From assembly GCF_042686175.1 (NCBI RefSeq), contig NZ_JBHUOR010000045.1, positions 24,182 to 88,181 of the forward strand: a stretch of 64,000 nucleotides of DNA, read 5' to 3'. Position numbers and translations under genes: made by a program. The notes below the pieces were generated by a model. It had not been told where the DNA came from and did no database searches. It saw only the letters and a list, made by a program, of their open reading frames with translations. Origin of the DNA: Kurthia populi (GTDB lineage: Bacteria; Bacillota; Bacilli; Bacillales_A; Planococcaceae). Positions 1 through 8,895 of the stretch are shown piece after piece. Within the stretch, counting starts at the first letter, position 1. The number at the start of each line of letters is the position of its first letter.

Positions 1-1
1 A

Positions 2-409
2 AATTGGTTTTTAGCAACTGAAATTGAAATGTACACAAATCCACCTGTACAAAAATTTGCACATGAGACATTACAAAAATGGTATCCAAATGCTGCATTA
101 AACTATATTACAGCCCGCCAAGACAACTCATTTGATGTCACAAATCATTGGTTCAAAAATCAACAGATACCGATGGATTCATTGAGTATTGTTGGCAATG
201 CTAGTAAAGTAGCTGCTGCAAAAAAACATCAAGTTGAATTATTCTTTGAAGATAAATATGAAAATGCCATTCAATTGCATGAAGAATTAAATATTCCGAT
301 TATTTTATTCGATGCACCTTATAATCGTCTTACACTACCTAACGACGTGATTCGTGTCCAAAGTTGGCAAGAGGCTGAACGCTGGGTCGCAAAAGAATTT
401 GGTATTTAA
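2..409 (+). CDS. HAD-family 5'-nucleotidase (YqfW-like), 3' part
   Basis: The reading frame is open to the left edge, so the start and the N-terminal DxD nucleophile motif lie outside the window. What remains (about 135 residues) has the C-terminal half of the HAD 5'(3')-nucleotidase family related to NT5C and B. subtilis YqfW: an ITAR motif II, a lysine in NASKVAAAKK (motif III) and the acidic FFED motif IV that binds magnesium. These enzymes dephosphorylate nucleotides or related phosphomonoesters. yqfW lies close to zur in B. subtilis as well, which fits the gene order. An internal ATG at 29 is not a believable start because homology continues upstream of it. A second member of the same family is at 18065-18640. 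Confidence 0.75.
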   Translation, partial: NWFLATEIEMYTNPPVQKFAHETLQKWYPNAALNYITARQDNSFDVTNHWFKNQQIPMDSLSIVGNASKVAAAKKHQVELFFEDKYENAIQLHEELNIPIILFDAPYNRLTLPNDVIRVQSWQEAERWVAKEFGI

Positions 410-410
410 T

Positions 411-449
411 AAAAAAGAGGAAGTGCCTAATCGCACTTCCTCTTTTTTT
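411..449. terminator. Bidirectional intrinsic terminator
   Basis: A ten-base-pair stem (GAGGAAGTGC with GCACTTCCTC, loop CTAATC) is flanked by an A run on the left and a T run on the right. It therefore works for both convergent genes on either side. Confidence 0.9.
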
Positions 450-450
450 A

Positions 451-1605
451 TTAAGATACTTTTAATTTATATTTCTTTCCTGCATTTGAATAGTACACAT
501 AATTTTTATTAATATACACATTCGTGCTAAATTTCTTTTTCAACGTTTTTAATGACTTACCATTTGTTTTGATACTCGCTAAATAGCCACTGTTTGAATA
601 ATTGCTGAAATATAGTTTACCGTTATAATACGCTAAATCTTGTACACGAATTGCCGCTAAACGCTTATGCTTTTTCGTTTTTTTATTATATGAATAAAGC
701 TGTTGATTTTTCTTATCATTCGCATAATAAATCATTGTGCCATTTATCGCTACAGAAGAGGTATCCTTCAAGAAATCATATTTTGTATCCGTTGCTTTTG
801 GATAAAGTGTCGGCGTTGTTGCGACATGATCCTTATTTAACGTTTTATCGCTCAATAAGAAGTATTTATGTGACACGCTATTGGCACGATTTGGTACTGG
901 GTCATTCCACGTGACATCTAAGTTATACCACTTACCGTCCACTTTTACTTTATTCCACGCATGATCTTGCGGATTGCCATCTTTATCATAAGCTACCCCT
1001 ACGACATAACGTACTTCCATCCCTAATTCTTTTAATAATGCATATGCCGCCGTTGCGTAGCCCTGACAGACAGCCACTTTATCTTGCAATAAACCGTACG
1101 CTGTATAACGATCATCTGTTGTGCCACCGTATGTCGTATTTAATACTAAATAGTCATTCACTGCTTTTACACGGTCAAATTGACTTTTGTTATTCTTTTT
1201 AATCGTATTCGCAATCGTTTTTAATGTCGCATCTGCTTGCTGTTTTTTCGCTTTTGTTGTGAAATAATCAATATTTAATTTAAAATCGGCTGATACCGGT
1301 TTCCCCCCCACAGACTTTAATGAAGAGCTCGTTGAAACGCTTTGTAAGATGCCTAAAATTTCATCATTCCCATTACCAACAGCCATTGAAATTGGGGTGA
1401 TATTACGATAAATCGATTCCACATCTGCACCAGTGTACGTTATTTCTAATAAACTATCCGCATTTTCCATTGCCTGCTCAATTGCTTTTTCCAAATCTTG
1501 CTTATTATCAATATTAACATTGACGGCTGAAGCACTCGTAGCTAGTGAGCCACACGCCAACATGCATGTTGCTGTTAAACTAACGAGCCATTTCGATTTC
1601 GTCAT
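451..1605 (-). CDS. Secreted transglutaminase-like (cysteine protease fold) protein
   Basis: The start is placed at the internal ATG at 1605, which has AAAGGAG nine bases upstream. An ATG at 1626 lies before that ribosome binding site. The protein (384 residues) begins with a signal peptide (MTKSKW, hydrophobic core, SASA cleavage region). A transglutaminase-like domain follows in the middle: Cys in VAVCQGYATAAY, His in DHAWNKVKVDGKWY and Asp in LDVTWNDP form a complete catalytic triad. The last 110 residues contain repeated YYxN/LYFSNYSNSGY-type strands resembling the DUF5050 beta-propeller-like repeats often attached to cell-wall proteins. It probably acts at the cell surface as a peptidase or cross-linking enzyme; the substrate cannot be told. 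It stands alone between a terminator and a repeat. Confidence 0.8.
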   Translation of the reverse strand: MTKSKWLVSLTATCMLACGSLATSASAVNVNIDNKQDLEKAIEQAMENADSLLEITYTGADVESIYRNITPISMAVGNGNDEILGILQSVSTSSSLKSVGGKPVSADFKLNIDYFTTKAKKQQADATLKTIANTIKKNNKSQFDRVKAVNDYLVLNTTYGGTTDDRYTAYGLLQDKVAVCQGYATAAYALLKELGMEVRYVVGVAYDKDGNPQDHAWNKVKVDGKWYNLDVTWNDPVPNRANSVSHKYFLLSDKTLNKDHVATTPTLYPKATDTKYDFLKDTSSVAINGTMIYYANDKKNQQLYSYNKKTKKHKRLAAIRVQDLAYYNGKLYFSNYSNSGYLASIKTNGKSLKTLKKKFSTNVYINKNYVYYSNAGKKYKLKVS

Positions 1606-2047
1606 ACGTATCGTCTCCTTTAGCATTTAATGAAACTATTATCATATAAAATATACATTTTAAATGTCTTTTGAATCATTATATACATTTATTATGTATC
1701 AAAAGAGCAATTAATGTCAATTTAACGTATTAGAACTTTAACTTCATTTCTCTCTTTTTTTGAACATGTACTTTATCATGTTTTTTAAATTTATAGAATC
1801 TTTTTACCCATTAAAATGTTTCTCAATCTATTCTTTATAACGATTTTATTTTCTCTGTAACTATTTTAGAGAAAAGGCCTTTCCACATAAAAAAGAGACT
1901 GGGGCAAAACATGTCATGTACCTTTTTTAATGTTCGCAACAAAAAAACGGAACCGCGCTAAAGCGCGATTCCGTTTTTCGATATACTCCGATGAGTGGTT
2001 GTTTTTACACATAGTCCCAGCTTCTAATATACTTAACTCTTTATTTT
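1606..2047. other. Intergenic region upstream of the transglutaminase gene
   Basis: About 440 bases without a gene. The first 260 are very A+T rich and show no open frame or clear hairpin. They presumably hold the promoter of the minus-strand transglutaminase gene, but no convincing -35/-10 pair was picked. The rest is a copy of the dispersed repeat (1889-2024), which also ends the zur transcript. Confidence 0.6.
1889..2024 (+). repeat. Dispersed GAGGCTGGGACA repeat, copy A
   Basis: This is one of three near-full copies of an element of about 140 bp (others at 7629-7771 and 22158-22300). It begins AAAAGAGACTGGGGCAAAAC and ends in GTCCCAGCTTC, a degenerate inverted repeat. The middle carries a hairpin in which AACGGAACCGCGCT pairs with AGCGCGATTCCGTT, flanked by A and T runs. 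It follows the 3' end of zur and can act as its terminator. Confidence 0.85.
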
Positions 2048-2464
2048 TTACGCCTTTTGACAGGCTGGACACTTACCGTAAATTTCAAATTTATGACCTT
2101 CAATTTCATAACCTGGCAATTGCTCTTGTAAGAAATCCATTGGGCATAAATGAATTTCGCGAATGCTACCACATTCCATACAGATAAAATGATGGTGATG
2201 ATGCTCCGTTTCACAATGCATACGGAAATGTTTCTCACCCGATAGCTCCGTTTCCTCTAAAATCCCTAAGGACACGAATGTCGATAAGTTTCGATAGATT
2301 GTATCATAGCTCATCCCAGGATAATCTTTCTTCATTACATCAAGCAAATCACGTGCTGTTAAATATTTTTCGCTATCTGCAAACATCTCCAAAATTTGTT
2401 CACGCTTATCTGTTTTTTTAAATCCTTGCTCTTTTAATACTTCCCATGCTTTTGATACATTCAT
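2048..2464 (-). CDS. zur: Zinc uptake regulator Zur (Fur family)
   Basis: A 138-residue Fur-family repressor. The N-terminal winged helix (KTDKREQILEMF, MSYDTIYRNLSTF) is followed by the metal-binding dimerisation domain with the histidine cluster HHHHH and two CxxC pairs (CMEC, CPAC) that hold structural zinc. In zinc excess such proteins bind Zur boxes and shut off zinc import. The gene is the last of a znuC-znuB-zur operon (16-base gap from znuB), so it should repress its own transcript through the box at 4089-4109. The ATG at 2464 has AAAGGAG nine bases upstream. Assignment to Zur rather than Fur or PerR rests on this linkage as well as on the sequence. Confidence 0.92.
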   Translation of the reverse strand: MNVSKAWEVLKEQGFKKTDKREQILEMFADSEKYLTARDLLDVMKKDYPGMSYDTIYRNLSTFVSLGILEETELSGEKHFRMHCETEHHHHHFICMECGSIREIHLCPMDFLQEQLPGYEIEGHKFEIYGKCPACQKA

Positions 2465-2479
2465 ACTCTACTACTCCTT

Positions 2480-3322
2480 TCAGACACTTCGTTTTGTTGC
2501 GATTTTCTTCACAAGCATTGCCATTAATAAAATAATAATCGATGTAATAACAATCGTTCCACCTGGTGCTAAATTTAAATAAAATGCTGTCACAAGACCG
2601 ACTAATACCGCTGTTTCACCAAAGATAATGGCATAAATAATCGTTTGCTTAAAGCTTTTCGCTAAACGAATCGCTGCCGCAACAGGTAATGTAATCAGTG
2701 AGGATACGAGTAAAATGCCGACAATGCGCATACTTGCTGCAATGACAAGGGCTGTAATGACCATAAATAACATATGAATGGCTTTTGTGCGTAAGCCGCT
2801 TGCCCGTGCATACTCCGCATCAAATGATGACACAAACAATTCTTTATAAAATAGTGAAATAAAGGCAATTACAACAATTGCAATAACGATGACTATCCAT
2901 AAATCTTGACGACTTACAGCAGATACGGAGCCAAATAAATAACTAAACAAATCGGTACTAAAGCCTTGTGCTAACGAAATAAAAATCGCACTCAGGCCAA
3001 GTCCTGCAGACATAATAATTGGAATCGCTAATTCTTCAAAATGCTTATAAACGCCACGTAGTTTTTCAATTAATAGAGACCCTCCTACAGCAGAGGCAAT
3101 CCCTAAGTAAAGTGGATTTAATGTTGCGAACCCAACAAGGGTTTGTGATAAATATAAACTTCCTGCGATACCCGCTAGTGTAACATGGCTTAGCGCATCG
3201 GCAATTAAGGATAAGCGTCGTACAACAATAAAGACGCCTAATAGCGGTGCTAAGACACCAATCACCATACCAGATAAAAAGGCATTTTGTAAAAAATCAT
3301 ATTGAAATATTGAGGAAATCAT
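2480..3322 (-). CDS. znuB: Zinc ABC transporter permease
   Basis: A 280-residue ABC-3 family permease with about eight to nine hydrophobic segments and the typical early motif VVRRLSLIADALSHVTLAG. It forms the membrane channel for zinc (possibly manganese) import together with the ATPase encoded just upstream; the two genes overlap by four bases. The start at 3322 has AGGAGG seven bases away. The solute-binding lipoprotein that normally completes the transporter is not in the window and must be encoded elsewhere, as is common in Bacillales. Metal specificity is inferred from the linked zur gene and the Zur box. Confidence 0.9.
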   Translation of the reverse strand: MISSIFQYDFLQNAFLSGMVIGVLAPLLGVFIVVRRLSLIADALSHVTLAGIAGSLYLSQTLVGFATLNPLYLGIASAVGGSLLIEKLRGVYKHFEELAIPIIMSAGLGLSAIFISLAQGFSTDLFSYLFGSVSAVSRQDLWIVIVIAIVVIAFISLFYKELFVSSFDAEYARASGLRTKAIHMLFMVITALVIAASMRIVGILLVSSLITLPVAAAIRLAKSFKQTIIYAIIFGETAVLVGLVTAFYLNLAPGGTIVITSIIILLMAMLVKKIATKRSV

Positions 3323-4071
3323 ACACGTTCCTCCTGTTCAATTGAATAACTGTACCATGCACTGATTTGTTCTTTCGTCAGCGCCTCATAGCCTTCTTTT
3401 GAGCCATAGTAATGGATTTTACCATTAAGACAAGCCACATCCGTTACCGCGCTCTCTACAACGCCCATATCATGTGTGACGAGCACAAGCGTCATACCCT
3501 CTTTATTTAATTTCTCCATTAACTGATAAAAGATAGCGACATTTTCTTGGTCGACACCTACTGTTGGCTCATCTAAAATAAGCATTTTAGGCTTCGCGAT
3601 AAGTGCTCTTGCAATAAAGACACGTTGCTGTTGCCCACCTGATAGCTCCCCGATATTACGATTTAAATACGGTAGCATATCTACTGCTTGTAAGGCCTCT
3701 CTTATCAAATCTTGTTGATTCGTTGCTTTACGTTTAAATAAGCCCAATTTTTTCGTTAAGCCACTTGCGACTACTTCTTTCACGGTCGCAGGGAATCCCC
3801 CATTAAAGGCATTCGCTTTTTGAGACACGTAACCGATCCACTCACGCTTTTTAAATTTCGATGCTTCTTCACCAAATAGATGAATCGCACCTGTTGTTGG
3901 CTTTAATAAACCTAAAATAATTTTTAAAAGAGTTGATTTCCCCGAGCCATTGGGGCCTAATAATGCGACGAAATCTCCCTCATTAATTGTTAAAGATAAG
4001 TGACTAAGCACTTTTGTATAGTCATATTGAAATGATATATTTTGCAACTCGATCAGGGGCTGCTTTATCAT
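3319..4071 (-). CDS. znuC: Zinc ABC transporter ATP-binding protein
   Basis: A 250-residue ABC ATPase with Walker A GPNGSGKST at residues 39-47, the signature LSGGQQQR around 143, Walker B MLILDEPTVG around 165 and the switch histidine in VTHD. It powers the ZnuB channel. It is the first gene of the znuC-znuB-zur operon, is preceded by a strong sigma-A promoter whose start region carries a Zur box, and so should be made when zinc is scarce. Confidence 0.9.
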   Translation of the reverse strand: MIKQPLIELQNISFQYDYTKVLSHLSLTINEGDFVALLGPNGSGKSTLLKIILGLLKPTTGAIHLFGEEASKFKKREWIGYVSQKANAFNGGFPATVKEVVASGLTKKLGLFKRKATNQQDLIREALQAVDMLPYLNRNIGELSGGQQQRVFIARALIAKPKMLILDEPTVGVDQENVAIFYQLMEKLNKEGMTLVLVTHDMGVVESAVTDVACLNGKIHYYGSKEGYEALTKEQISAWYSYSIEQEERV

Positions 4072-4088
4072 ACACTTCTCTTCTTTCT

Positions 4089-4148
4089 AATTCAGAATCG
4101 TTACGATTTACAAATATTTAGTATAGCGAAAAAAGATTCTATTGTAAA
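4089..4148 (-). promoter_or_regulatory. znuCB-zur promoter with Zur box
   Basis: On the minus strand TTTACA (4143-4148) and TATACT (4120-4125) are separated by exactly 17 bases. Just downstream, 4089-4109 reads as an imperfect 21-bp palindrome whose better half contains AAATCGTAA, matching the Bacillus Zur box (AAATCGTAAT-N-ATTACGATTT) with a few mismatches in the other half. Its position over the transcription start suits repression. Confidence 0.75.
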
Positions 4149-4212
4149 GTAAAAATTCTTGTCTTTCATTGTTCATTAAAAAAAGCCAGCCATCGCCAGC
4201 TTTCTTCGTTTA

Positions 4213-5100
4213 TTATCCGCGTAATGCATCGATTTGTTCTGGCTTAAAGTTGCCTGTGCGTAACATCTCGATTTCATATAAATACGGTGCTTTTGTATTC
4301 TTTTTATCCGGTCCTACCCATGGTGTTTCTAAAATTTTCGGTACCGCTTCGAATGCCTCATGATGTACAATACGATGCAGCGCTTCAAAACCAATATGAC
4401 CAAAGCCAATATTTTCGTGACGGTCCTTATGTGCACCACGTTCGTTTTTACTATCATTAATATGCAGTACTTTAATATTTTTCAAGCCAATATAATGCTC
4501 GAACTCAGCTAGTACGCCATCTAGGTCTGCCACAATGTCATAACCCGCATCATGTGTATGACATGTATCAAAACAAACCGATAAACGATGATTATTATGC
4601 ACACCATCAAAAATTTGTGCTAACTCTTCAAATGTACGACCACATTCTGAACCCTTTCCAGCCATTGTTTCGAGCGCAATTTGCACTGGCGAATCAACCG
4701 TTAACACTTCATTTAAGCCCTCGATAATACGTTTAATACCAACCTCAGCACCCGCTCCAACATGCGCTCCTGGATGTAGGACGATTTGTTTTGCACCTAA
4801 TGCTTCTGTACGTTCAATTTCTTTTTGTAAAAATTCCACACCTAGCTCAAATACAGCCGGCTTCGTCGTATTACCTAAGTTAATAATATACGGTGCATGC
4901 ACGACCATTTCCATAATGCCATGCTCTTCCATATGAAGTTGCCCTGGGATAATATTCAATTCTGAAATATCTTTACGACGTGTGTTTTGTGGTGCGCCTG
5001 TATAAATCATCATTGCTGATGCTTGATATGATGCCGCCTCTTCACTTGAGCCTAGCAACATTTTTTTGCCACTCATTGAAACATGTGAACCAATTAACAT
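4213..5100 (-). CDS. nfo: Endonuclease IV (AP endonuclease)
   Basis: A 295-residue zinc-dependent AP endonuclease of the TIM-barrel family that nicks DNA at abasic sites in base-excision repair. Recognisable blocks are IGSHVSMSGKKML near the start, VLHPGAHVGAG, ALETMAGKGSECG, VCFDTCHTHDAGYD and HINDSKNERGAHKDRH; together they supply the three-zinc site. The start is placed at the ATG at 5100, which has GGAGG eight bases upstream and gives the usual family length. An in-frame ATG 42 bases further up would add an unrelated tail. In B. subtilis nfo (yqfS) also adjoins the helicase gene that follows here. Confidence 0.95.
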   Translation of the reverse strand: MLIGSHVSMSGKKMLLGSSEEAASYQASAMMIYTGAPQNTRRKDISELNIIPGQLHMEEHGIMEMVVHAPYIINLGNTTKPAVFELGVEFLQKEIERTEALGAKQIVLHPGAHVGAGAEVGIKRIIEGLNEVLTVDSPVQIALETMAGKGSECGRTFEELAQIFDGVHNNHRLSVCFDTCHTHDAGYDIVADLDGVLAEFEHYIGLKNIKVLHINDSKNERGAHKDRHENIGFGHIGFEALHRIVHHEAFEAVPKILETPWVGPDKKNTKAPYLYEIEMLRTGNFKPEQIDALRG

Positions 5101-5210
5101 GAAAAAATCCTCCAATTCAACAAAAGAAACGCGCTTATGCATGAGCGCGTTTCCTTTCTTTTCGATAATAAAATTATAGCAATTTCCATCGGAACTTCCT
5201 ATGAATATGC

Positions 5211-6515
5211 TTATTTCATACGTTGACGACTACGTTTACGACGTTCTTTTTTCTTGATTTTATCCATTTCCCAACGCATATTACGTTTATACCCTGGTTT
5301 AACTTTTTTCGGTTTACGAACTTTTGATTTTGCGATACGGTCGATTTCGTCTTCTTTACGTTCACGTTTTTCACGTGCATGACGTTCTTTCATATCGATA
5401 ATTTCACCATTTTTAATATCTTTTGGTTTAAATTCAATACCGAATTTTTCTACTTCTACAATACGATGCTCTTCAGAAGGTTCAAAGATTGTAATCGCTA
5501 AACCTTTGTTACCCGCACGCGCTGTACGCCCTACACGGTGAACGAAGAATTCTAAGTCCTGTGGCAGTTCGTAGTTGATTACGTGAGATACACCTGGAAT
5601 GTCAATACCACGAGCAGCAAGATCTGTTGCTACGATATATTGGAATTCTAAATCACGAACTTGTTTCATCATTTTCTTACGTTCACGAGGTGTTAAATCA
5701 CCGTGAATACGTCCTGGCTTAATACCATTATGAGAAAGGAAGTTTGCTACGTAATCAGCTTGTTTACGTGTATTAACGAAAATAATCGCTAAATATGGGT
5801 TGATTGCTTTTGTGATTTCCAGTAATTTATCATTTTTTGATTTTGAACGAGTTGGAATCAAATAAAATTCTAAGTTTTCAGCAACTGGGCGTTTGTCATT
5901 CATTTCAACATGTACTGGTGAAGTCATGTATTTACGTAAGAATGGTTGTAAGCTTTCTGGTACTGTTGCAGAGAATACATACATTTCTAATGTATCTGGC
6001 ATTTGGCTAGCGAATGTATCGATATCTTCAATGAAACCCATATCGAATGCTAAATCCGCTTCATCGACTACAAGCATATTAGCTGTATGAACAAGCAACG
6101 CTTGTACGTTCACTAAATCGCGAATACGTCCTGGAGTCCCTACGACGATTTGAGGTTGCGTTTTTAGTTTATCGATTGAGCGTTGTTTATCTGTACCACC
6201 GATGAATAATTTCGTCTGGATATCTGTGCCTTCGACAAGTTTAGCTAACTCAATGTGAATTTGCGTAGCAAGCTCACGAGTTGGTGCAGTAATAACTGCT
6301 TGGACTTCTTGTTTGTCCTCTACAATACGTTGTACGATAGGAATTAAGAAACTATGTGTTTTCCCTGTACCTGTATGCGCTTGACCAATTGCGCTTTTTC
6401 CTTTTAAGATAAGCGGAATGATCTCCTTTTGAATAGGTGTTGGTTCTGTAAAACCTAATTTCGCGATTGCGTCACGCAAAAATGGTTTAAATTGATAATC
6501 TGTGTACTTTGACAT
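5211..6515 (-). CDS. cshB: DEAD-box RNA helicase CshB
   Basis: A 434-residue DEAD-box protein. Motif I AHTGTGKT is at residues 46-53, Ia PTREL, Ib TPGR, II DEAD at 151-154, III SAT, and the C-terminal RecA-like domain has the HRVGRTARAG motif. A lysine/arginine-rich tail of about 60 residues follows, likely for RNA binding. It unwinds RNA in ribosome assembly and at low temperature. The position beside nfo and ispH is the conserved place of B. subtilis cshB (yqfR), which supports the name over other DEAD-box paralogues. The start has AAGGAGTG close upstream. Confidence 0.93.
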   Translation of the reverse strand: MSKYTDYQFKPFLRDAIAKLGFTEPTPIQKEIIPLILKGKSAIGQAHTGTGKTHSFLIPIVQRIVEDKQEVQAVITAPTRELATQIHIELAKLVEGTDIQTKLFIGGTDKQRSIDKLKTQPQIVVGTPGRIRDLVNVQALLVHTANMLVVDEADLAFDMGFIEDIDTFASQMPDTLEMYVFSATVPESLQPFLRKYMTSPVHVEMNDKRPVAENLEFYLIPTRSKSKNDKLLEITKAINPYLAIIFVNTRKQADYVANFLSHNGIKPGRIHGDLTPRERKKMMKQVRDLEFQYIVATDLAARGIDIPGVSHVINYELPQDLEFFVHRVGRTARAGNKGLAITIFEPSEEHRIVEVEKFGIEFKPKDIKNGEIIDMKERHAREKRERKEDEIDRIAKSKVRKPKKVKPGYKRNMRWEMDKIKKKERRKRSRQRMK

Positions 6516-6630
6516 TTTGTCACTCCTTACTTCATTCCCTCATTGTAACATGCTTTCGTTCGAGAATCCATTTGACTATAATAGCTTTTTGTATGTTTTT
6601 CGTCAATAAAATCTTCAAATTGTCAAAACT

Positions 6631-6659
6631 TTGTATAACGTAAAAACGTCCGTTATAAT
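6631..6659 (+). promoter_or_regulatory. ispH promoter
   Basis: TTGTAT (6631-6636) and a perfect TATAAT (6654-6659) are 17 bases apart, about 60 bases before the ispH start. Confidence 0.8.
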
Positions 6660-6722
6660 AGAACCGATGAATGTTTCTTTATTTTTAGATGAAGAAACCA
6701 CTCGAAAGGAGTTAAATAATTT

Positions 6723-7619
6723 ATGAAAGTCACAAAAATTACCCCACGAGGATATTGCTACGGTGTTGTCGATGCGATGGTCATTGCGCGAAATGCCGCA
6801 TTAGATAAATCATTACCACGCCCTATTTTTATTTTAGGTATGATTGTACACAACAAACATGTAACAGATGCCTTTGAACAAGATGGCATTATCACATTAG
6901 ATGGTCCAAATCGTTTAGATATTTTAAATCAAGTCGAGAGTGGTACTGTTATTTTTACAGCACATGGTGTATCACCTGAAGTACGTGAATTAGCACGTAA
7001 AAAAGGGTTAGTTTCTATTGACGCAACTTGTCCTGATGTAACGGTTACACATACGTTAATTGAAGAAAAAACAGCAGAGGGATACGATATTATTTATATC
7101 GGTAAAAAAGGCCATCCAGAGCCTGAGGGTGCTGTCGGCGTTGCGCCAGACCGCGTCCACCTCGTGCAAACAGTAGCAGATATTGAGGCACTTGAAATCG
7201 AGAATGATAAATTACTCGTAACAAACCAAACAACGATGAGTCAGTGGGATGTTATGAGTTTAATGCAAACATTAACATTAAAATTCCCAACAATTGAAGT
7301 ACATGAAGAAATTTGTTTTGCTACACAAGTTCGTCAAGAGGCGGTTGCTNAAGTTTCGGAAGAAATCGCTGGTACACCATCTCACCGCATTGCTGATTTA
7401 TCTGAACTAAAATTAGAATGGCTAGAAGGTGTTGAAAATGTAGCCGTAACAGCAGGTGCTTCTACACCAACACCAATCGTTAAAGAAGTGATTAAATTCT
7501 TAGATCAATATGACCCAGAAAACCCAGAAACACACGCCATCGAACGTCATATTACACTGGATAAAATTTTACCAAAAATTAAAGAACCAAAACCTGTTAA
7601 ACGCATTGAGCCATATTAA
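6723..7619 (+). CDS. ispH: 4-hydroxy-3-methylbut-2-enyl diphosphate reductase, with internal gap
   Basis: IspH is the last enzyme of the MEP isoprenoid pathway and makes IPP and DMAPP with a 4Fe-4S cluster. The three cluster cysteines are visible (RGYCYG at Cys12, DATCPDV, EEICFATQ), as are TAHGVSP and TAGASTPTP. At 7350 the sequence has an undetermined base, and the protein jumps there from RQEAVA directly to VSEEIAGTP. Family members have about 25 residues between these, including the SNNSN-type substrate loop. The frame is kept and the base after the jump could complete a glutamine codon, so the N probably stands for a collapsed assembly gap. The true gene is very likely intact, since no other isoprenoid gene is visible here to replace it. 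Confidence 0.93.
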   Translation: MKVTKITPRGYCYGVVDAMVIARNAALDKSLPRPIFILGMIVHNKHVTDAFEQDGIITLDGPNRLDILNQVESGTVIFTAHGVSPEVRELARKKGLVSIDATCPDVTVTHTLIEEKTAEGYDIIYIGKKGHPEPEGAVGVAPDRVHLVQTVADIEALEIENDKLLVTNQTTMSQWDVMSLMQTLTLKFPTIEVHEEICFATQVRQEAVAXVSEEIAGTPSHRIADLSELKLEWLEGVENVAVTAGASTPTPIVKEVIKFLDQYDPENPETHAIERHITLDKILPKIKEPKPVKRIEPY

Positions 7620-7628
7620 TGCGATAAA

Positions 7629-7771
7629 CAAAAAAGAGCCTAGGAAAAAACATGTCATTTTCCTTTTTTAGCGTTCGCAACGAAAAACCGGAACCGCGCT
7701 ACAGCGCGATTCCGGTTTTTCTTATGTTCATAGGAGCGGTTGTTTTCACACGTATGTCAAAGCCTCTTTTT
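7629..7771 (+). repeat. Dispersed GAGGCTGGGACA repeat, copy B
   Basis: Same orientation and arrangement as copy A: AAAAGAGCCTAGG at the left end, TAGCGTTCGCAACGAAAAA, then the internal hairpin ACCGGAACCGCGCT / AGCGCGATTCCGGT, then CTTATGTTCATA, and GCCTCTTTT at the right end. It lies between convergent ispH and the nif3-like gene and can terminate both. Confidence 0.9.
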
Positions 7772-7773
7772 TA

Positions 7774-8895
7774 TTAAATAAACTGAAATGGCTCTGTTGA
7801 TAATTCAGATGACAGAAATGACACTTGTAGCTGTTTCTCAGCACATAATGCCGCCATTTTACTTGCTACACCTTGCTTCATAATGCTCTCTACGTGATGT
7901 CCTGGATCCACAACATGTAAGCCCATTGCTTCTGCATCCTGTGCAACGTGGAAATATAAATCCCCCGTTACATAAACGTCCGCACCTGCTCTTTTGACTG
8001 CTTGAATATATTTATTACCGTCACCACCAAGTACCGCCACTTTTGTGACCATATCCTGTAAATCGCCAACCACACGTACAGTTGGTACATGCAAGGATGT
8101 TTTTACATGCTCCGCAAAGGCTTGTAATGTCATTGAATTTTTTAATGTCCCAATGCGACCTAAGCCCATTGTTTTCGCCGCTGTTTCAAGTTTAAAAAAA
8201 TCAAAAGCGACTTCTTCATATGGGTGTGTATTGTACATTGCACGTAATACTTTATTTTTTAAAGAATCCGGTACGACAACTTCTACTTTTACTTCAGGCT
8301 CTACATGAAGTTTACCAATACTACCCGCAAAAGGTTCTGCACCTTGTTGTGCCTTATAACGACCTTCACCAGTTGATGTAAAACTGCATGCTTCGTATAA
8401 GCCAATGCTCCCTGCACCCGCGCCTGCAAGTGCCTGTCTTAGCGCATCCGCGTGACTTTCTGGCACAAAAATAGCCAGCTTATATAACGTTTCCTCGTAA
8501 CTAGGCACAAGTACTTCACGCTGTTGAATATCTAAAGCATCTGCTAATAAATCATTGACGCCACCATCAGCAACATCTAAATTCGTATGTGCTGCATAAA
8601 CAGCAATATCGTGTTTAATAAGTTTTTCAAATAACTGACCTTGTGGTGTATCTGTACGCAGATTAGCGAGCTTACGGAAAATCGGTGGATGATGCGCAAT
8701 AATTAATTCGCATCCCTTTTCAATTGCTTCATCTACAACTGCTAAATTCACATCAAGCGTCACGAGTACTTTTGTTACTGCTTTGTTTAACGTACCAACA
8801 GCCAACCCAATCGGATCACCGTCCATTGCGGCAATTTTTTTAGGAGACCAACTCTCAAAAATTTGAATAATTTGTTGACCATTCGTTTGTTTCAC
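7774..8895 (-). CDS. Nif3-like dinuclear metal center protein (YqfO)
   Basis: A 373-residue member of the Nif3/DUF34 family, often annotated as GTP cyclohydrolase 1 type 2 homologue, although the true activity is unsettled. Metal ligands are in IIAHHPPIF (His68, His69) and in the C-terminal VTGDLYFHVAQDAE and DPGHHVES motifs. As in Bacillus YqfO the Nif3 halves are separated by a PII/CutA-like insertion (roughly residues 130-230, containing VFVPESHADALRQALAGAG and MYNTHPYEEVAFD). The start is a GTG at 8895 that overlaps the trmK stop codon, with AAGGAG ten bases upstream, so the two genes are translationally coupled. Confidence 0.9.
   Translation of the reverse strand: MKQTNGQQIIQIFESWSPKKIAAMDGDPIGLAVGTLNKAVTKVLVTLDVNLAVVDEAIEKGCELIIAHHPPIFRKLANLRTDTPQGQLFEKLIKHDIAVYAAHTNLDVADGGVNDLLADALDIQQREVLVPSYEETLYKLAIFVPESHADALRQALAGAGAGSIGLYEACSFTSTGEGRYKAQQGAEPFAGSIGKLHVEPEVKVEVVVPDSLKNKVLRAMYNTHPYEEVAFDFFKLETAAKTMGLGRIGTLKNSMTLQAFAEHVKTSLHVPTVRVVGDLQDMVTKVAVLGGDGNKYIQAVKRAGADVYVTGDLYFHVAQDAEAMGLHVVDPGHHVESIMKQGVASKMAALCAEKQLQVSFLSSELSTEPFQFI

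Noticed and set aside
4169..4210. Hairpin terminator after nfo
   Set aside because: GCCAGC occurs twice as a direct repeat, not as an inverted one, so no stable stem forms.
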